DNA of 64,000 bases from Nonomuraea longispora (GCF_004348345.1 NZ_SMJZ01000005.1:37208-101207); one strand, 5' to 3'. Positions 29,063 to 38,758 are shown, numbered from the stretch's first letter. Notes: generated from the letters alone by a model not told the origin. Numbers and translations are program-made.

Positions 29063-29975
29063 CGGCCCAGGCGTTCTCCTGTGTCCTGCTCGCCTCGGCG
29101 AGCGCGTCGACCATGGCCTTGATGGCGGGGCGGCGGGCGGCGTCGGAGCGCCAGATCGCGTAGATGCGGCGCGACTGGCGCGGCCGGAGGGGGACGAGGC
29201 GCACGCCGCCGGGCACGCAGTCACGTCCGAGCCGCGGCACGATCGCGCAGCCCAGCCCGGCGGCCACGAGCGCGAGCTGGGTCGGATATTCCTCGGCCAT
29301 GCAGGCGATCACCGGCTCGACCGAGGCGCTGCGCAGCGTGAACACCAGCCAGTCGTGGCAGACCGTGCCGGGCGAGCCGCTGATCCACCGCTCGCCGCGC
29401 AACTCGGCCAGCTCCAGCTCCTTGCTGCCCGCCAGCGGATGGTCGGCGGGGATCACGACGTCGGCGACGTCGTCGAGCAGCGTGGCCCTGGACAGGCCGT
29501 CGGGGATGGCCATGGGCCTGTTGAGCCAGTCCTGGATCACGCCCAGGTCGAGCTCGCCCCTCGCCACGTCGCGCACGACCCGCTCAGGTTCGCGCTCGTG
29601 CAGTTGCACCCACAGCTCGGGGTGGCGTTTCCTGAGCGCCGCCAGGGCGGCGGGCATGAGGCCGCGCGAGGCGGTGGGGAAGGCCGCGGCGTTCAGCCGG
29701 CCGACGACCTCGCCGCGCAGCGCCTCGAAGTCGGCCTCCGCGGTCTCGACCAGGGCGAGGATGCGCTCGGCGTGCTCGGCGAGCAGACCCGCCGCGTCGG
29801 TCAGCCGCACACCGCGCCCGTTGCGCTCCATGAGCGTGGCGCCGGTCTCGCGCTCCAGTTTGGCGATCTGCTGGGAGACCGCCGAGGGGGTGACCATCAG
29901 CGCGTCGGCGGCCGCTCCGACCGACCCGTAGACGTGCACAGCGTGAAGTGCCTTGAGCCGGTTCAAGTCCAACAT
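29055..29975 (-). CDS. LysR-family transcriptional regulator
   Basis: 306 residues from the ATG at 29975 (MLDLNRLKALHAV). The winged HTH spans residues 1-60, with the recognition helix in ALMVTPSAVSQQIAKLERE. The LysR substrate domain follows from about 90 to 295. No Shine-Dalgarno sequence is evident before the ATG, so the transcript may be leaderless or the start may differ. It is divergent from a small ORF and an EamA transporter gene, the usual place for a LysR target, with a 13-base palindrome between them. Confidence 0.92.
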   Translation of the reverse strand: MLDLNRLKALHAVHVYGSVGAAADALMVTPSAVSQQIAKLERETGATLMERNGRGVRLTDAAGLLAEHAERILALVETAEADFEALRGEVVGRLNAAAFPTASRGLMPAALAALRKRHPELWVQLHEREPERVVRDVARGELDLGVIQDWLNRPMAIPDGLSRATLLDDVADVVIPADHPLAGSKELELAELRGERWISGSPGTVCHDWLVFTLRSASVEPVIACMAEEYPTQLALVAAGLGCAIVPRLGRDCVPGGVRLVPLRPRQSRRIYAIWRSDAARRPAIKAMVDALAEASRTQENAWAVS

Positions 29976-29985
29976 GTAAGTCAGT

Positions 29986-29998
29986 CTAAATGGTTTAG
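29986..29998. promoter_or_regulatory. Palindrome CTAAA-TGG-TTTAG in LysR/EamA divergent region
   Basis: A perfect 5+5 inverted repeat with a 3-base centre, 11 bases before the LysR start and about 50 bases before the small ORF. A LysR-type operator is a reasonable inference. AT-rich sequence is rare in this window, which makes it stand out. Confidence 0.5.
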
Positions 29999-30048
29999 CG
30001 TAGAAAGTCTCGCTTGTGGTTGAATGTGTAGCAGACAAAAATAGATGC

Positions 30049-30162
30049 ATGCGAATCATCAAGCGGAAGAAGCAAGAGCGTCCCCACAGCGTGTCGTACC
30101 TCAAGGTGCTCGCCGAGCAGGCCCGCGAGCAGCGCATCCGTTACCAGAAGCCCACGCGCTGA
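30049..30162 (+). CDS. 37-residue basic ORF coupled to the EamA gene
   Basis: ATG at 30049, TGA at 30160-30162; the next gene's GTG follows with no gap. The product begins MRIIKRKKQERPHSVSYLKV and ends YQKPTR, with about a third of the residues K or R. No known family is recognised. It could be a leader peptide controlling translation of the transporter, a small nucleic-acid-binding protein, or a chance ORF. Codon third positions are GC-rich as in real genes here (AAG, GTG, CTC, GCC, CAG dominate after codon 14), which favours coding. No clear ribosome site precedes it. Confidence 0.5.
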   Translation: MRIIKRKKQERPHSVSYLKVLAEQAREQRIRYQKPTR

Positions 30163-31047
30163 GTGAGCCCCCGCCACCTCGCCCTCGCCGTCGGCATAGC
30201 CGCCGTCTGGGGCTTCAACTTTGTCGTCATGCAGACCGGCCTGCGGCACTTCGCACCCCTGCAGTACGCCGCCCTCAGGTTCGCCCTGGCGGCGTTCCCC
30301 GCCCTGCTGTTCGTGGGGCGGCCGGGAGTCGCATGGCGCTGGGTCGCCGGGGTGGCGGCGGCCATCGGCGTGGGCCAGTTCGGCCTGCTGCTCGTCGGCA
30401 TGCGGGCAGGCATGCCGGCCGGGCTGAGCTCTCTCGTCCTGCAGACGCAGGCGCTGTTCACCGTGCTGTTCGCCGCCACACTGCTCGGTGAGCGGCTCAC
30501 CGCGCGCCGCGTCGCGGGGCTGGCCGTCGCCTTCTGCGGGCTCGCCCTGGTCGCCGTCGACTTCGGCGTGTCGGGCCCGATAGGCGCGTTCGCGCTGTGC
30601 GTGGCCGCCGCGGCCGCCTGGAGCGTCGGCATCATCGTCCAGCGCCGGGCCGCGCCACCCGACTCCCTGCGTTTCATGGTCTGGGTCAGCGCCCTGTCGG
30701 CGCCACCGCTCCTGCTCATGTCCCTGGTGCTGGAAGGGGTCCCGTCGCTGGACGTGCCGCTCGAAGGGTGGTTGTCCCTCGCGTACGTGGCGTTCCTGTC
30801 GACACTGGGCGGCTTCGGCGCCTGGGGATGGCTGCTGCGCCGCTACGACGCCTCGACCGTGGGGCCGTACGCGCTGCTCGTGCCGGTGTTCGGCCTGTCG
30901 TCGGCGGCGCTGGTGACCGGCGAGCCGCTGTCGTGGCCCACGCTGCTGGCGGCGGCGCTCATCCTCGCCGGCGTGCTCTACGCCGGCAGCAGGCCCCGCC
31001 GCCGCCTCCGGGACGTCCCTCAGGCCCTCTCGCGGCGGCCCGCCTAG
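30163..31047 (+). CDS. EamA-family transporter under LysR control
   Basis: 294 residues with ten helices, beginning GTG at 30163 ([20 protein letters not shown]). The pattern resembles YdcZ/EamA exporters of the O-acetylserine/cysteine type: [20 protein letters not shown] in helix one and [20 protein letters not shown] at the end of the first half. Divergent to a LysR gene, which probably controls it. The start abuts the stop of the 37-codon ORF, implying translational coupling. The stop TAG shares CTAG with the hemL stop. Confidence 0.88.
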   Translation: MSPRHLALAVGIAAVWGFNFVVMQTGLRHFAPLQYAALRFALAAFPALLFVGRPGVAWRWVAGVAAAIGVGQFGLLLVGMRAGMPAGLSSLVLQTQALFTVLFAATLLGERLTARRVAGLAVAFCGLALVAVDFGVSGPIGAFALCVAAAAAWSVGIIVQRRAAPPDSLRFMVWVSALSAPPLLLMSLVLEGVPSLDVPLEGWLSLAYVAFLSTLGGFGAWGWLLRRYDASTVGPYALLVPVFGLSSAALVTGEPLSWPTLLAAALILAGVLYAGSRPRRRLRDVPQALSRRPA

Positions 31048-32336
31048 GAAACGGCGGCCGCGGCCGCCTTCGCCGCCGCGGGCAGCGCGTCGGCGACCCG
31101 GCCGAGCGCCTCGTCGTCGTGCGAGGCCGACAGGAACCACGCTTCGTACGCCGACGGCGGCAGATGGACGCCCTGCTCCAGCATCGCGTGGAAGAACGCC
31201 GTGAAGGCGGCGGTGTCCTGCGTATTGGCCCCGGCGAAGCTCGTCACCTCCGTCTCCGTGAAGAAGATGGAGAACAGGTTGCCCGCCCGCTGCAACCGGT
31301 GCGGCACCCCCGCCGCCGCGAGCGCCTCGGAGGCCGCGTCGCCCACCTGGGACGCCGCCGCGTCCACGCGCGCGTAGACGTCGTCGTCCAGCGCCCTGAG
31401 CGTGGCCAGCCCGGCCGCGCAGGCCAGCGGATTGCCCGACAACGTGCCCGCCTGGTAGACGGGACCCTCGGGCGCCAGATGGCCCATGACGTCGGCCCGG
31501 CCGCCGAACGCCGCCGCCGGCAGCCCGCCGCCCATGACCTTGCCGAACGTCATCAGGTCGGCGTCGACCGGATCAAGGCCGTACCAGCCGGAGCGCGACA
31601 CCCTGAAGCCCGTCAGCACCTCGTCGACGACGAGCAGCGCGCCGTGGGCCGTGCACAACTCGCGCAGCCTCGCGTTGAAGCCGTCGCGCGGCGGGACCAC
31701 CCCCATGTTCGCCGGGCACGCCTCGGTGATCACGCACGCGACGTCGCCGGCGGCGAACGCCTGCTCGACGGCCTCGACCGAGTTGTACGGCAACACGATC
31801 GTGTCGGCCGCCGCGGCCCCCGTGACGCCCGGCGTGTCCGGCAGCCCGAACGTCGCCACCCCCGACCCCGCCGCGGCCAGCAGCGCGTCGACGTGCCCGT
31901 GGTAGCAGCCGGCGAACTTGATCACCTTGGGCCGCCCGGTGAAACCGCGCGCCAGGCGTACGGCGCTCATCGTCGCCTCGGTGCCGGAGCTGACCAGGCG
32001 CACCTTCTCGACGGGCGCGACCCTGCCGACGATCTCCTCGGCCAGTTCGACCTCGCCGGGCGTGGCGGTGCCGTAGGAGAAACCGCGGGAGGCCGCCTCG
32101 GACACGGCCTCCACGACGGCGGGATGGCGGTGGCCGAGGATCATCGGGCCCCACGAACAGACCAGGTCGACGTAGCGGTTGCCGTCGACGTCGGTGATGT
32201 AGGGGCCCTGCGCCGAGGCCATGAAGCGGGGCGTGCCGCCGACCGCGCCGAACGCGCGCACCGGAGAGTTGACGCCCCCTGGCACGAGCCGGCGGGCGCG
32301 GGCGAACAGGTCCTCGGAGTTCTGTGTACGGCTCAC
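31044..32336 (-). CDS. hemL: Glutamate-1-semialdehyde 2,1-aminomutase
   Basis: PLP enzyme of 430 residues that converts glutamate-1-semialdehyde to 5-aminolevulinate, the second step of the C5 haem pathway after HemA. PLP lysine is Lys266 in [19 protein letters not shown]. The N-terminus [13 protein letters not shown] and [16 protein letters not shown] are family signatures. It is separated from hemB by the PrimPol-like gene but on the same strand, so co-transcription is possible. Confidence 0.97.
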   Translation of the reverse strand: MSRTQNSEDLFARARRLVPGGVNSPVRAFGAVGGTPRFMASAQGPYITDVDGNRYVDLVCSWGPMILGHRHPAVVEAVSEAASRGFSYGTATPGEVELAEEIVGRVAPVEKVRLVSSGTEATMSAVRLARGFTGRPKVIKFAGCYHGHVDALLAAAGSGVATFGLPDTPGVTGAAAADTIVLPYNSVEAVEQAFAAGDVACVITEACPANMGVVPPRDGFNARLRELCTAHGALLVVDEVLTGFRVSRSGWYGLDPVDADLMTFGKVMGGGLPAAAFGGRADVMGHLAPEGPVYQAGTLSGNPLACAAGLATLRALDDDVYARVDAAASQVGDAASEALAAAGVPHRLQRAGNLFSIFFTETEVTSFAGANTQDTAAFTAFFHAMLEQGVHLPPSAYEAWFLSASHDDEALGRVADALPAAAKAAAAAVS

Positions 32337-32410
32337 CGACCCAGGTTATCCGCGGGCCTCCGCGCCCCTCGCCGCGGGACGAGCCCGCCACGGTGGCAGA
32401 GGTCATGACC

Positions 32411-33040
32411 TCAGTCGGCCAGCCACTCCAGGATGCGCAGCGGGTCGGGCAGGGGCAGACCGTCGGGAGCCCGCAGCCAGGAGACCGGCTGCCCGGCGGG
32501 CAGCGTGGACGGCGGCGCGACGACGTAGCTGTCGCGGCAGTGCCAGCGCAGCCCAGGCGTGTCGTCGATCGTGGCGGGGTCGCAGTCGAGGTGGCACGAC
32601 CACCACTCGTCCTCGTCCTCGGGGTTGCCCCGCGTGGCCACGTAGAACAAGACCCGGTCGCCTTTCGCGGCGACCGGGCCCGAGTGCGCGTCGGCGTTGT
32701 CGATGCGGGTGAGGGCGGAGAGCCCGATCGCGAGCGGCACGTCGAAGACGTCGAACACGCGACCGGTGGGCAAAATCACGTTGGCTTCCGGCTCGGCCTG
32801 CCACCAGCGCGTGAGCAGCGCCGGATCGGTCGTGGCCTGCAGATGCCAGGCGGGCGAGAGCGGATGGGCGCCGGGGTCGGGACAGCCGAGGCGGTCACAC
32901 GAGCACGCGCGCGGCCCCTGACGCAGCGGGAACGCCCCCGGGACCACGGGCCAGCCCATCGCGGCGTAGTCGAGCACAAGCTCGATGCGAGTCGGACGCG
33001 ACCGTTTTCCGGTACGCCGAGCCAGTGGTACCCCCACCAT
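32411..33040 (-). CDS. Orphan PrimPol-domain protein (bifunctional primase/polymerase family)
   Basis: 209 residues from the ATG at 33040, with GGGAG about 7 bases upstream. RIELVLDYAAMGWPVVPGA starts the domain and CSCDRLGCPDPGAHPL is the cysteine-rich loop characteristic of actinobacterial members (Cys46, 48, 53). The catalytic acidic motif, normally D-x-D, reads DVFDV at 97-101, so activity is doubtful. There is no helicase domain, unlike plasmid or phage primases. Its place between hemB and hemL is not explained by the family. Confidence 0.75.
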   Translation of the reverse strand: MVGVPLARRTGKRSRPTRIELVLDYAAMGWPVVPGAFPLRQGPRACSCDRLGCPDPGAHPLSPAWHLQATTDPALLTRWWQAEPEANVILPTGRVFDVFDVPLAIGLSALTRIDNADAHSGPVAAKGDRVLFYVATRGNPEDEDEWWSCHLDCDPATIDDTPGLRWHCRDSYVVAPPSTLPAGQPVSWLRAPDGLPLPDPLRILEWLAD

Positions 33041-33218
33041 TGGTGTCTCCCGTCGAGTCCAGCGCCTGAGGAGGTCCCGGCTCCGGGCCGTACGCACACG
33101 CGGGACACACCGGCACTTGGTTGCCTGACGAGAACCTGCTCATCAGCGTGCCTGGTCGAGGCCGTGGCGACCACCGTGCGACAGCTTTCTCGTCTGGTCG
33201 CACTCTAACGCACGCGCC

Positions 33219-34226
33219 TCACGCGTTGACGGGAACCCCTCGGTTAAGACGCCGCGCCACCTCGGTGGCCCAGTAGGTGAGGATGAGGTCGGCCCCCGCA
33301 CGTTTGATCGCCACCAGCGACTCCGTGATCGTCCGGTCGCGGTCGAGCCAGCCGTTGGCGGAGGCGGCCTCGATCATGGCGTATTCGCCGCTCACCTGGT
33401 AGGCCGCCACGGGCACGTCGGCCTCGTCGCGGAAGCGGGCGATGACGTCGAGGTAGGCCATCGCCGGCTTCACCATGACCGCGTCGGCGCCCTCGGCGAG
33501 GTCGAGGCGGAGCTCGCGCAGCGCCTCCTCCAGCGGGCCCGCGGGATCCTGCTGATGGGTGCTGCGGTCACCGAACTGCGGCGCGCATTCGGCGGCGTCG
33601 CGGAACGGCCCGAAGAAGGCGGAGGCGTATTTGGCGGTGTAGGCCAGGATCGGGACGTCACCGTAGCCGGCGCCGTCGAGCGCCGCCCGGATCGCCCCCA
33701 CCTGGCCGTCCATCATCCCGCTCGGGGCCACCATCTGCGACCCGGCCGCCGCCTGGGCGACCGCGATCGAGGCGTAGCGCTCCAGCGTGGCGTCGTTGTC
33801 CACGTCGCCCGAGGGGGTCAGGATGCCGCAGTGCCCGTGGTCGGTGAACTCGTCGAGGCACGTGTCGGCCATCACGACGACGGAGTCGCCGACCTCGGCG
33901 GTCACGTCGCGCAGCGCTACCTGCAGGATGCCGTCGGGGTCGTCGGCGGCCGAACCGCGCGCGTCCTTGACGGCCGGGATGCCGAACAGCATCAGCCCGC
34001 CCACCCCGGCCTGCGCCGCCTCGTGGGCGGCCTTGCGCAGCGAGTCGCGGGTGTGCTGCATCACGCCCGGCATCGAGGCCACGGGCTGCGGCTCGGCGAG
34101 TCTCTCCTTGACGAACGCGGGCAGGATCAGCTCGGCGGGATGCAGCCGCGTGCCGGCCACCATGCGCCGCAGGGCGGAGCTCCCGCGCAGCCGGCGGGGA
34201 CGTGCGACGGGGAATCGCGCGCTCAT
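33219..34226 (-). CDS. hemB: Porphobilinogen synthase (delta-aminolevulinate dehydratase)
   Basis: 335 residues from the ATG at 34226, with AGGAGGAG upstream and the hemD stop overlapping it. Both Schiff-base lysines are seen: Lys199 in AYTAKYAS and Lys253 in VMVKPA. The metal loop reads [14 protein letters not shown], with Cys123 and Cys133 but Asp125 where a full zinc site has a third cysteine. It joins two ALA molecules into porphobilinogen. Confidence 0.97.
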   Translation of the reverse strand: MSARFPVARPRRLRGSSALRRMVAGTRLHPAELILPAFVKERLAEPQPVASMPGVMQHTRDSLRKAAHEAAQAGVGGLMLFGIPAVKDARGSAADDPDGILQVALRDVTAEVGDSVVVMADTCLDEFTDHGHCGILTPSGDVDNDATLERYASIAVAQAAAGSQMVAPSGMMDGQVGAIRAALDGAGYGDVPILAYTAKYASAFFGPFRDAAECAPQFGDRSTHQQDPAGPLEEALRELRLDLAEGADAVMVKPAMAYLDVIARFRDEADVPVAAYQVSGEYAMIEAASANGWLDRDRTITESLVAIKRAGADLILTYWATEVARRLNRGVPVNA

Positions 34227-35776
34227 CTGCCTCTCCTCCTGGCGCCCCGGCGGTTCTGTGAAGGCCTGCGCGGGATGTCGCCCGCGGCCACGGCCGCCTG
34301 GCGCTGCTTGGCTCCGAACTCGGCCAGCGCTGTGGCCAGAGCGGATGCGGACGGTTTGCCGGCCATGACGTCGACGCGGAGCCCGAACTCCTCGGCTGTC
34401 TTGGCCGTCTGCGGCCCGATGACCGCGATCACGGTGACGTTGTGCGGCTTGCCCGCGATGCCCACGAGGTTGCGCACGGTGGACGACGACGTGAAGAGCA
34501 CGGCGTCGAAGCCGCCGCCCTTGATGGCCTCCCGGATGGGCGCGGGCGGCGGCGCGGCCCGCACCGTGCGGTAGGCGGTGACGTCGTCGCACTCCCAGCC
34601 CAGCTCGGTGAGGCCGGCCACGAGCGTGTCGGTGGAGATGTCGGCCCGCGGCAGCAGCACGCGGTTGATCGGGTCGAGCATCGAGTCGTAGGGCGGCCAC
34701 TCGGCCACCAGCCCCTCGGACGACTGCTCGCCCGAGGGCAGCAGGTCGGGCTTGACCCCGAACTCGACCAGGGCCCGCGCGGTCGCGTCGCCCACCGCGG
34801 CCACCTTGAGCCCGGCGAACGCGCGCGCGTCGAGACCGTATTCCTCGAACTTCTCGCGCACGGCCTTGACCGCGTTGGCGCTGGTGAAGGCCACCCACTC
34901 GTAGCGGCCGGTGACCAGGCCCTTGATGGCGCGGTCCATCTGCTGCGGGGTGCGCGGCGGCTCGACCGAGATGGTCGGCACCTCCTCGGGCACCGCGCCG
35001 TACGAGACGAGCTGCTCCGACAGACTGCGGGACTGCTCCTTCGTACGCGGCACCAGCACCCGCCACCCGAACAGCGGCTTGGTCTCGAACCAGGACAGCC
35101 TGTCGCGCGACGCCACGGCGTCGCCGACCACGATGAGGGCCGGCTCGGTGAACCCGGCGTGCTTGAGGTCGGCCTGGAGCCGGCCGAGCGAGGACACCAC
35201 GGTGTACTGCTCGGTGGTGGTGCCGCCGCTGGTGACCGCGACAGGCGTGGTGTCGGGCTTGCCGCCGGCCATGAGCGCCTTGCCGATGGCGACGGCGTCG
35301 CCGATGCCGTGGTAGATCACGAGGGTGCCGCGGCAGGCGGCGTGAACGGGCCAGTCCTGCTCCTGTGCCGCGTCGACCACCCGGAACTCCGGCACCTCAC
35401 TGGCCGCGGGGATGCCCGCGTAGTCGAGCACGGCGGTCGCGGACGGCACGCCGGGAACGATCTCGAAGTCCACCCCCGCCGCGGCGCAGGCCCCGACCTC
35501 CTCGGTGATCGAGGAGAACAGCGTCGGGTCGCCCTCACAGAGGCGGACCACGACCTCCCCCCGCGCGGCTCGTCTGACGGCGGACTGGAGGTCGCCCTCG
35601 ACGACCTCGACGCCTTCACGGCAGTGCCGCAGCAGTGGGCCGTGCGCTTCCGTGTCGAGCACCACCACGCCGGCCTTGCCGAGCAGCTCGGCTGCGCGCA
35701 GCGTGAGCAGCTTGGGATCGCCGGGACCCGCGCCCACGAAAGCGACGAGACCGGAGGTTGGACTATCGGAGCTCAA
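34223..35776 (-). CDS. hemD: CobA-HemD fusion: uroporphyrinogen-III methyltransferase/synthase
   Basis: 517 residues, two domains. Residues about 9-245 are a SAM-dependent uroporphyrinogen-III methyltransferase-like domain ([20 protein letters not shown], later [11 protein letters not shown]). Residues about 255-500 are uroporphyrinogen-III synthase, with [17 protein letters not shown] and the late [12 protein letters not shown]. The fusion is common in actinobacteria and links haem with sirohaem/cobalamin branches. The TTG start overlaps the hemC stop (TTGA) and has GGGGGAG upstream. A basic tail of about 20 residues ends the protein. Confidence 0.93.
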   Translation of the reverse strand: MSSDSPTSGLVAFVGAGPGDPKLLTLRAAELLGKAGVVVLDTEAHGPLLRHCREGVEVVEGDLQSAVRRAARGEVVVRLCEGDPTLFSSITEEVGACAAAGVDFEIVPGVPSATAVLDYAGIPAASEVPEFRVVDAAQEQDWPVHAACRGTLVIYHGIGDAVAIGKALMAGGKPDTTPVAVTSGGTTTEQYTVVSSLGRLQADLKHAGFTEPALIVVGDAVASRDRLSWFETKPLFGWRVLVPRTKEQSRSLSEQLVSYGAVPEEVPTISVEPPRTPQQMDRAIKGLVTGRYEWVAFTSANAVKAVREKFEEYGLDARAFAGLKVAAVGDATARALVEFGVKPDLLPSGEQSSEGLVAEWPPYDSMLDPINRVLLPRADISTDTLVAGLTELGWECDDVTAYRTVRAAPPPAPIREAIKGGGFDAVLFTSSSTVRNLVGIAGKPHNVTVIAVIGPQTAKTAEEFGLRVDVMAGKPSASALATALAEFGAKQRQAAVAAGDIPRRPSQNRRGARRRGR

Positions 35777-36693
35777 TGGGACTGCTCCCCCATCAATCTG
35801 TCGGCCCCTGCGGAGATCATCTCGGTCGCCAGGAGGCGGCCCAGGTTAGCAGCCTCCGAAGGAGGGCCGGCGGCGGACTTGCGGACCGCCTCGCGGCCGT
35901 CGATCGAGACGACCACTGCGGTCAGGTTCAGAGTGTGCCCGGCATCGGCCGCGAACGCACCCACCGGTGCGGAGCATCCGGCCTCGAGAGCGTTGAGCAC
36001 CGCGCGTTCGGCGGTCACCGCGGAGCGGGTGCGCGGGTGGTCGAGCACGCCGAGGAATTCGACCAGGTCGGCGCGGTCGGCACGGCACTCCACCGCCAGC
36101 GCGCCCTGCCCGGGTGCGGGCAGCAGCTCCTCGACCTCGAAGATCTGCGCGATCTCCGCGTCGCGGCCGATCCTGCGCAGGCCGGCCGAGGCGAGCACGA
36201 CGGCGTCGAGCTCGCCGGAGGCGACCTTGCCGATGCGCGTGTCGGCGTTGCCGCGGATCGGGACGTAGTCGAGGTCGGGTCGCAACGCGCTCAGCATGGC
36301 GACCCGGCGGGGCGAACCGGTGCCGACCCTGGCTCCCGGGGCGAGGTCGGCGAACTTGCGCGGCCCGACCAGCGCGTCGCGGTGGTCGTGGCGGGCCGGC
36401 AGCGCGGCCAGCGTGAAACGCGGATCCTGCGTGGTGGGCAGGTCCTTCAGCGAGTGCACGGCGAAGTCGACCTCGTCGTCGAACAACTTGTCACGCAGCG
36501 CGCTGACGAACACGCCCGTGCCGCCGAGCTGCGCGAGGTGCGCCTTGGTCACGTCGCCGAACGTCGTGATGCCGACCAGCTCGATCGCGCGGCCGGTGCG
36601 CTGGACGTAGGCGTCGGCGACCATCTGGGACTGCTTGGTCGCCATCAGACTGCGGCGGGTGCCCAGCCGCAGGGTGGACGGAAGCGATGTCAC
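35773..36693 (-). CDS. hemC: Hydroxymethylbilane synthase
   Basis: 306 residues. The dipyrromethane cofactor is attached to Cys240 in EAGCSAPVGAF. Other signatures are LRLGTRRSLMATKQS at the N-terminus, DFAVHSLKDLPT and VGTGSPRRVAML. It polymerises four porphobilinogens. The GTG start overlaps the hemA stop (GTGA). Confidence 0.97.
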   Translation of the reverse strand: MTSLPSTLRLGTRRSLMATKQSQMVADAYVQRTGRAIELVGITTFGDVTKAHLAQLGGTGVFVSALRDKLFDDEVDFAVHSLKDLPTTQDPRFTLAALPARHDHRDALVGPRKFADLAPGARVGTGSPRRVAMLSALRPDLDYVPIRGNADTRIGKVASGELDAVVLASAGLRRIGRDAEIAQIFEVEELLPAPGQGALAVECRADRADLVEFLGVLDHPRTRSAVTAERAVLNALEAGCSAPVGAFAADAGHTLNLTAVVVSIDGREAVRKSAAGPPSEAANLGRLLATEMISAGADRLMGEQSH

Positions 36694-37946
36694 AGCTCCA
36701 CCTCCCTCACGGCCTCGGGCATCGACGGATCAAGGTCGAACAGTTCGCGCAGCGCTTCGGCATAATGATCGCCTCCCGGGCAGGTCGCGAGCCGCTTGAC
36801 ACGCACGGTCGGCTCGTGGAGCAGCTTGTCGACGACCCGCTGCACGGTCATGGCCACCTCGTCGCGCGCCCGCTCGTCCAGGTCGGGAACCCGCATGAGG
36901 AGACGCCCGAGCTCCGACTCGACGACGCCGGCCGCCTTGCTGCGCAGCGCCACCACGGTCGGCGTGACCCTGGAGGCCCGCTCGGCGTCGAGGTAGGCCC
37001 TCAGCTCCTCCGCGACGAGGGCGCGTACGGCCTCGACGGCGTCGCCCTCGCGCGCGCCGACGCCCGAATCCTTGATCGTCTCCAGGTCGACCAGCGTGAC
37101 GCCGGGCACGGAGCGTACGGCGGGGTCGATGTCGTGCGGCAGCGCCAGGTCGAGCAGGAAGACCGGCCGGGTCAGCATGCCGGGAGTTATGACGTGGCGG
37201 CCCGCGCCGGTGCAGCTGATGACGATGTCGGCGCCGGCCAGTTCGCCGGCCACGGCGGAGAACTCGACCGCCCGTCCGCCGACGGTCTCGGCCAGCCGGA
37301 CGCCGCGCTCGTACGTGCGGTTGGCCACGACGATGTCGGTGACCCCTGCCTTCGCCAGCGTGGTGGCGGCCAGCGAGCTCATGGAGCCCGCGCCGACCAC
37401 CAGCGCCCGCCGCCCGGCCACGTCGCCGGCGAGGGCGAGGCCCGCGGTGACGAGGGAGGCGCCCGCCTGGTCGATGCCGGTCTCGTGGTGGGCTCGCTTG
37501 CCGACCCGCAGCGCCTGCTGGACCAGCTCGTTGAGGGTGGCGCCGACGGTGCCGCGGCGCTGGGCCAGCTGGAGCGAGCGGCGGACCTGTCCGAGGATCT
37601 GGCCCTCGCCGACGACCATGGAGTCGAGGCCGCACACCATGGAGAACAGGTGTTCGACGGCCCGCTCCTCGTAGTGCACGTAGAGGTGGGGCGTGAGCTC
37701 CTCGACGGGGACGCCCGAGTGCACGCCCAGCAGGCGGCTGACGGCGGTGACGGCGGCGTGGAAGCGGTCGACCGTGACGTAGACCTCGACCCGGTTGCAG
37801 GTCGAGACGACCATGGCCTCCGCCACGCAGGGATCGTCCTGCACGTCGTGCAGGAGCTTGGCGAGCGCGTCACCCGTCACCGAGACACGCTCCAGCAGGG
37901 CCACCGGCGCGGTCCGGTGGCTGAGTCCGATAGACAGAACACTCAT
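36690..37946 (-). CDS. hemA: Glutamyl-tRNA reductase
   Basis: 418 residues. Catalytic Cys50 lies in VVSTCNRVEVYV; the NADPH domain has ALVVGAGSMSSLAATTL near 180. The C-terminal helical dimerisation domain is present. It commits glutamyl-tRNA to haem synthesis and is the regulated step of the C5 pathway, consistent with its position right after rex. The ATG overlaps the rex stop (ATGA). Confidence 0.97.
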   Translation of the reverse strand: MSVLSIGLSHRTAPVALLERVSVTGDALAKLLHDVQDDPCVAEAMVVSTCNRVEVYVTVDRFHAAVTAVSRLLGVHSGVPVEELTPHLYVHYEERAVEHLFSMVCGLDSMVVGEGQILGQVRRSLQLAQRRGTVGATLNELVQQALRVGKRAHHETGIDQAGASLVTAGLALAGDVAGRRALVVGAGSMSSLAATTLAKAGVTDIVVANRTYERGVRLAETVGGRAVEFSAVAGELAGADIVISCTGAGRHVITPGMLTRPVFLLDLALPHDIDPAVRSVPGVTLVDLETIKDSGVGAREGDAVEAVRALVAEELRAYLDAERASRVTPTVVALRSKAAGVVESELGRLLMRVPDLDERARDEVAMTVQRVVDKLLHEPTVRVKRLATCPGGDHYAEALRELFDLDPSMPEAVREVEL

Positions 37947-38620
37947 TGACCGTCCACCGCCATGAGTGGCCCCCCAGCCTTGCGTTGCTCGTGGAACGCG
38001 AGAATCTGCAGTTCGATTGATAGGTCGACTTTACGGACATCGACGCCATCCGGGACCGAAAGCACAACTGGGGCGAAGTTCAGGATGCTGGTCACCCCCA
38101 CGGCTATCACGCGATCACACACCTTCTGCGCCGCCGCCGCCGGTGTCGCCAGAACCACGATCGAAACTCCACGCCCGGCGATCACGGCTTCCAGTTCGTC
38201 GATGTGCTCCACATTCAATCCCGCGATGGTGTCGCCCACGACTTCGGGGTCGGCGTCGAGGAGCGCCGCGACCCGGAAACCCCTGGAGACGAAGCCGCCG
38301 TAGTTGGCCAACGCACGCCCGAGGTTGCCGACCCCCACGATGGCGACCGCCCAGTCTTGCGTCAGGCCGAGCTCGCGCGAGATCTGGTAGACGAGGTATT
38401 CGACTTCATAGCCTACGCCACGAGTGCCGTACGAACCGAGATGTGACAGATCCTTGCGGAGCTTGGCGGAGTTGACCCCGGCGGCCCCGGCCAGATCCTC
38501 GGAGCTGACGGTCGCGATGCCCCGCTCGGCCATCCCGTGCAGCGCCCGCAGGTACAACGGAAGCCTGGCGACCGTCGCCTCGGGTATGCCGCGGTCACGG
38601 GGTTGGGACGGGCTCTTCAC
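37943..38620 (-). CDS. rex: Redox-sensing repressor Rex
   Basis: 225 residues: an N-terminal winged helix (about 15-80, ISSEDLAGAAGVNSAKLRKD region) and a Rossmann domain with GVGNLG at 96-101. Rex binds DNA when NAD+ dominates and leaves it when NADH is high. The gene heads rex-hemA-hemC-hemD-hemB, the order known from Streptomyces coelicolor. The palindrome at 38696-38715 in its promoter implies autoregulation; a matching one lies before menJ-nuo. GTG start, ribosome site GGAG about 10 bases away. Confidence 0.96.
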   Translation of the reverse strand: MKSPSQPRDRGIPEATVARLPLYLRALHGMAERGIATVSSEDLAGAAGVNSAKLRKDLSHLGSYGTRGVGYEVEYLVYQISRELGLTQDWAVAIVGVGNLGRALANYGGFVSRGFRVAALLDADPEVVGDTIAGLNVEHIDELEAVIAGRGVSIVVLATPAAAAQKVCDRVIAVGVTSILNFAPVVLSVPDGVDVRKVDLSIELQILAFHEQRKAGGPLMAVDGQ

Positions 38621-38695
38621 GTGCCGGAGCTCCAGGGAACAGGCGGCTTGGGGACCGCGGTGAACGGAATCGAACCGTCTTTCAGGTTAATCCCT

Positions 38696-38715
38696 TTGTG
38701 AACCAATGCACAAAG
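38696..38715. promoter_or_regulatory. Rex operator upstream of rex-hem operon
   Basis: TTTGTG AACCAATG CACAAA: the two outer 6-base arms are perfect, the inner bases less so than in the copy at 17838-17857. It is 76 bases from the rex start and 44 bases from the divergent glutaredoxin gene, so Rex could affect both directions. Confidence 0.85.
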
Positions 38716-38758
38716 TCGCGGGGACGAAGTGGCGGACGTCTCGCATACCGTTGGCCTC

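Noticed and set aside
32411..33040. PrimPol domain as a sign of an integrated plasmid
   Set aside because: No replication, transfer or recombination genes around it; flanked by haem genes.
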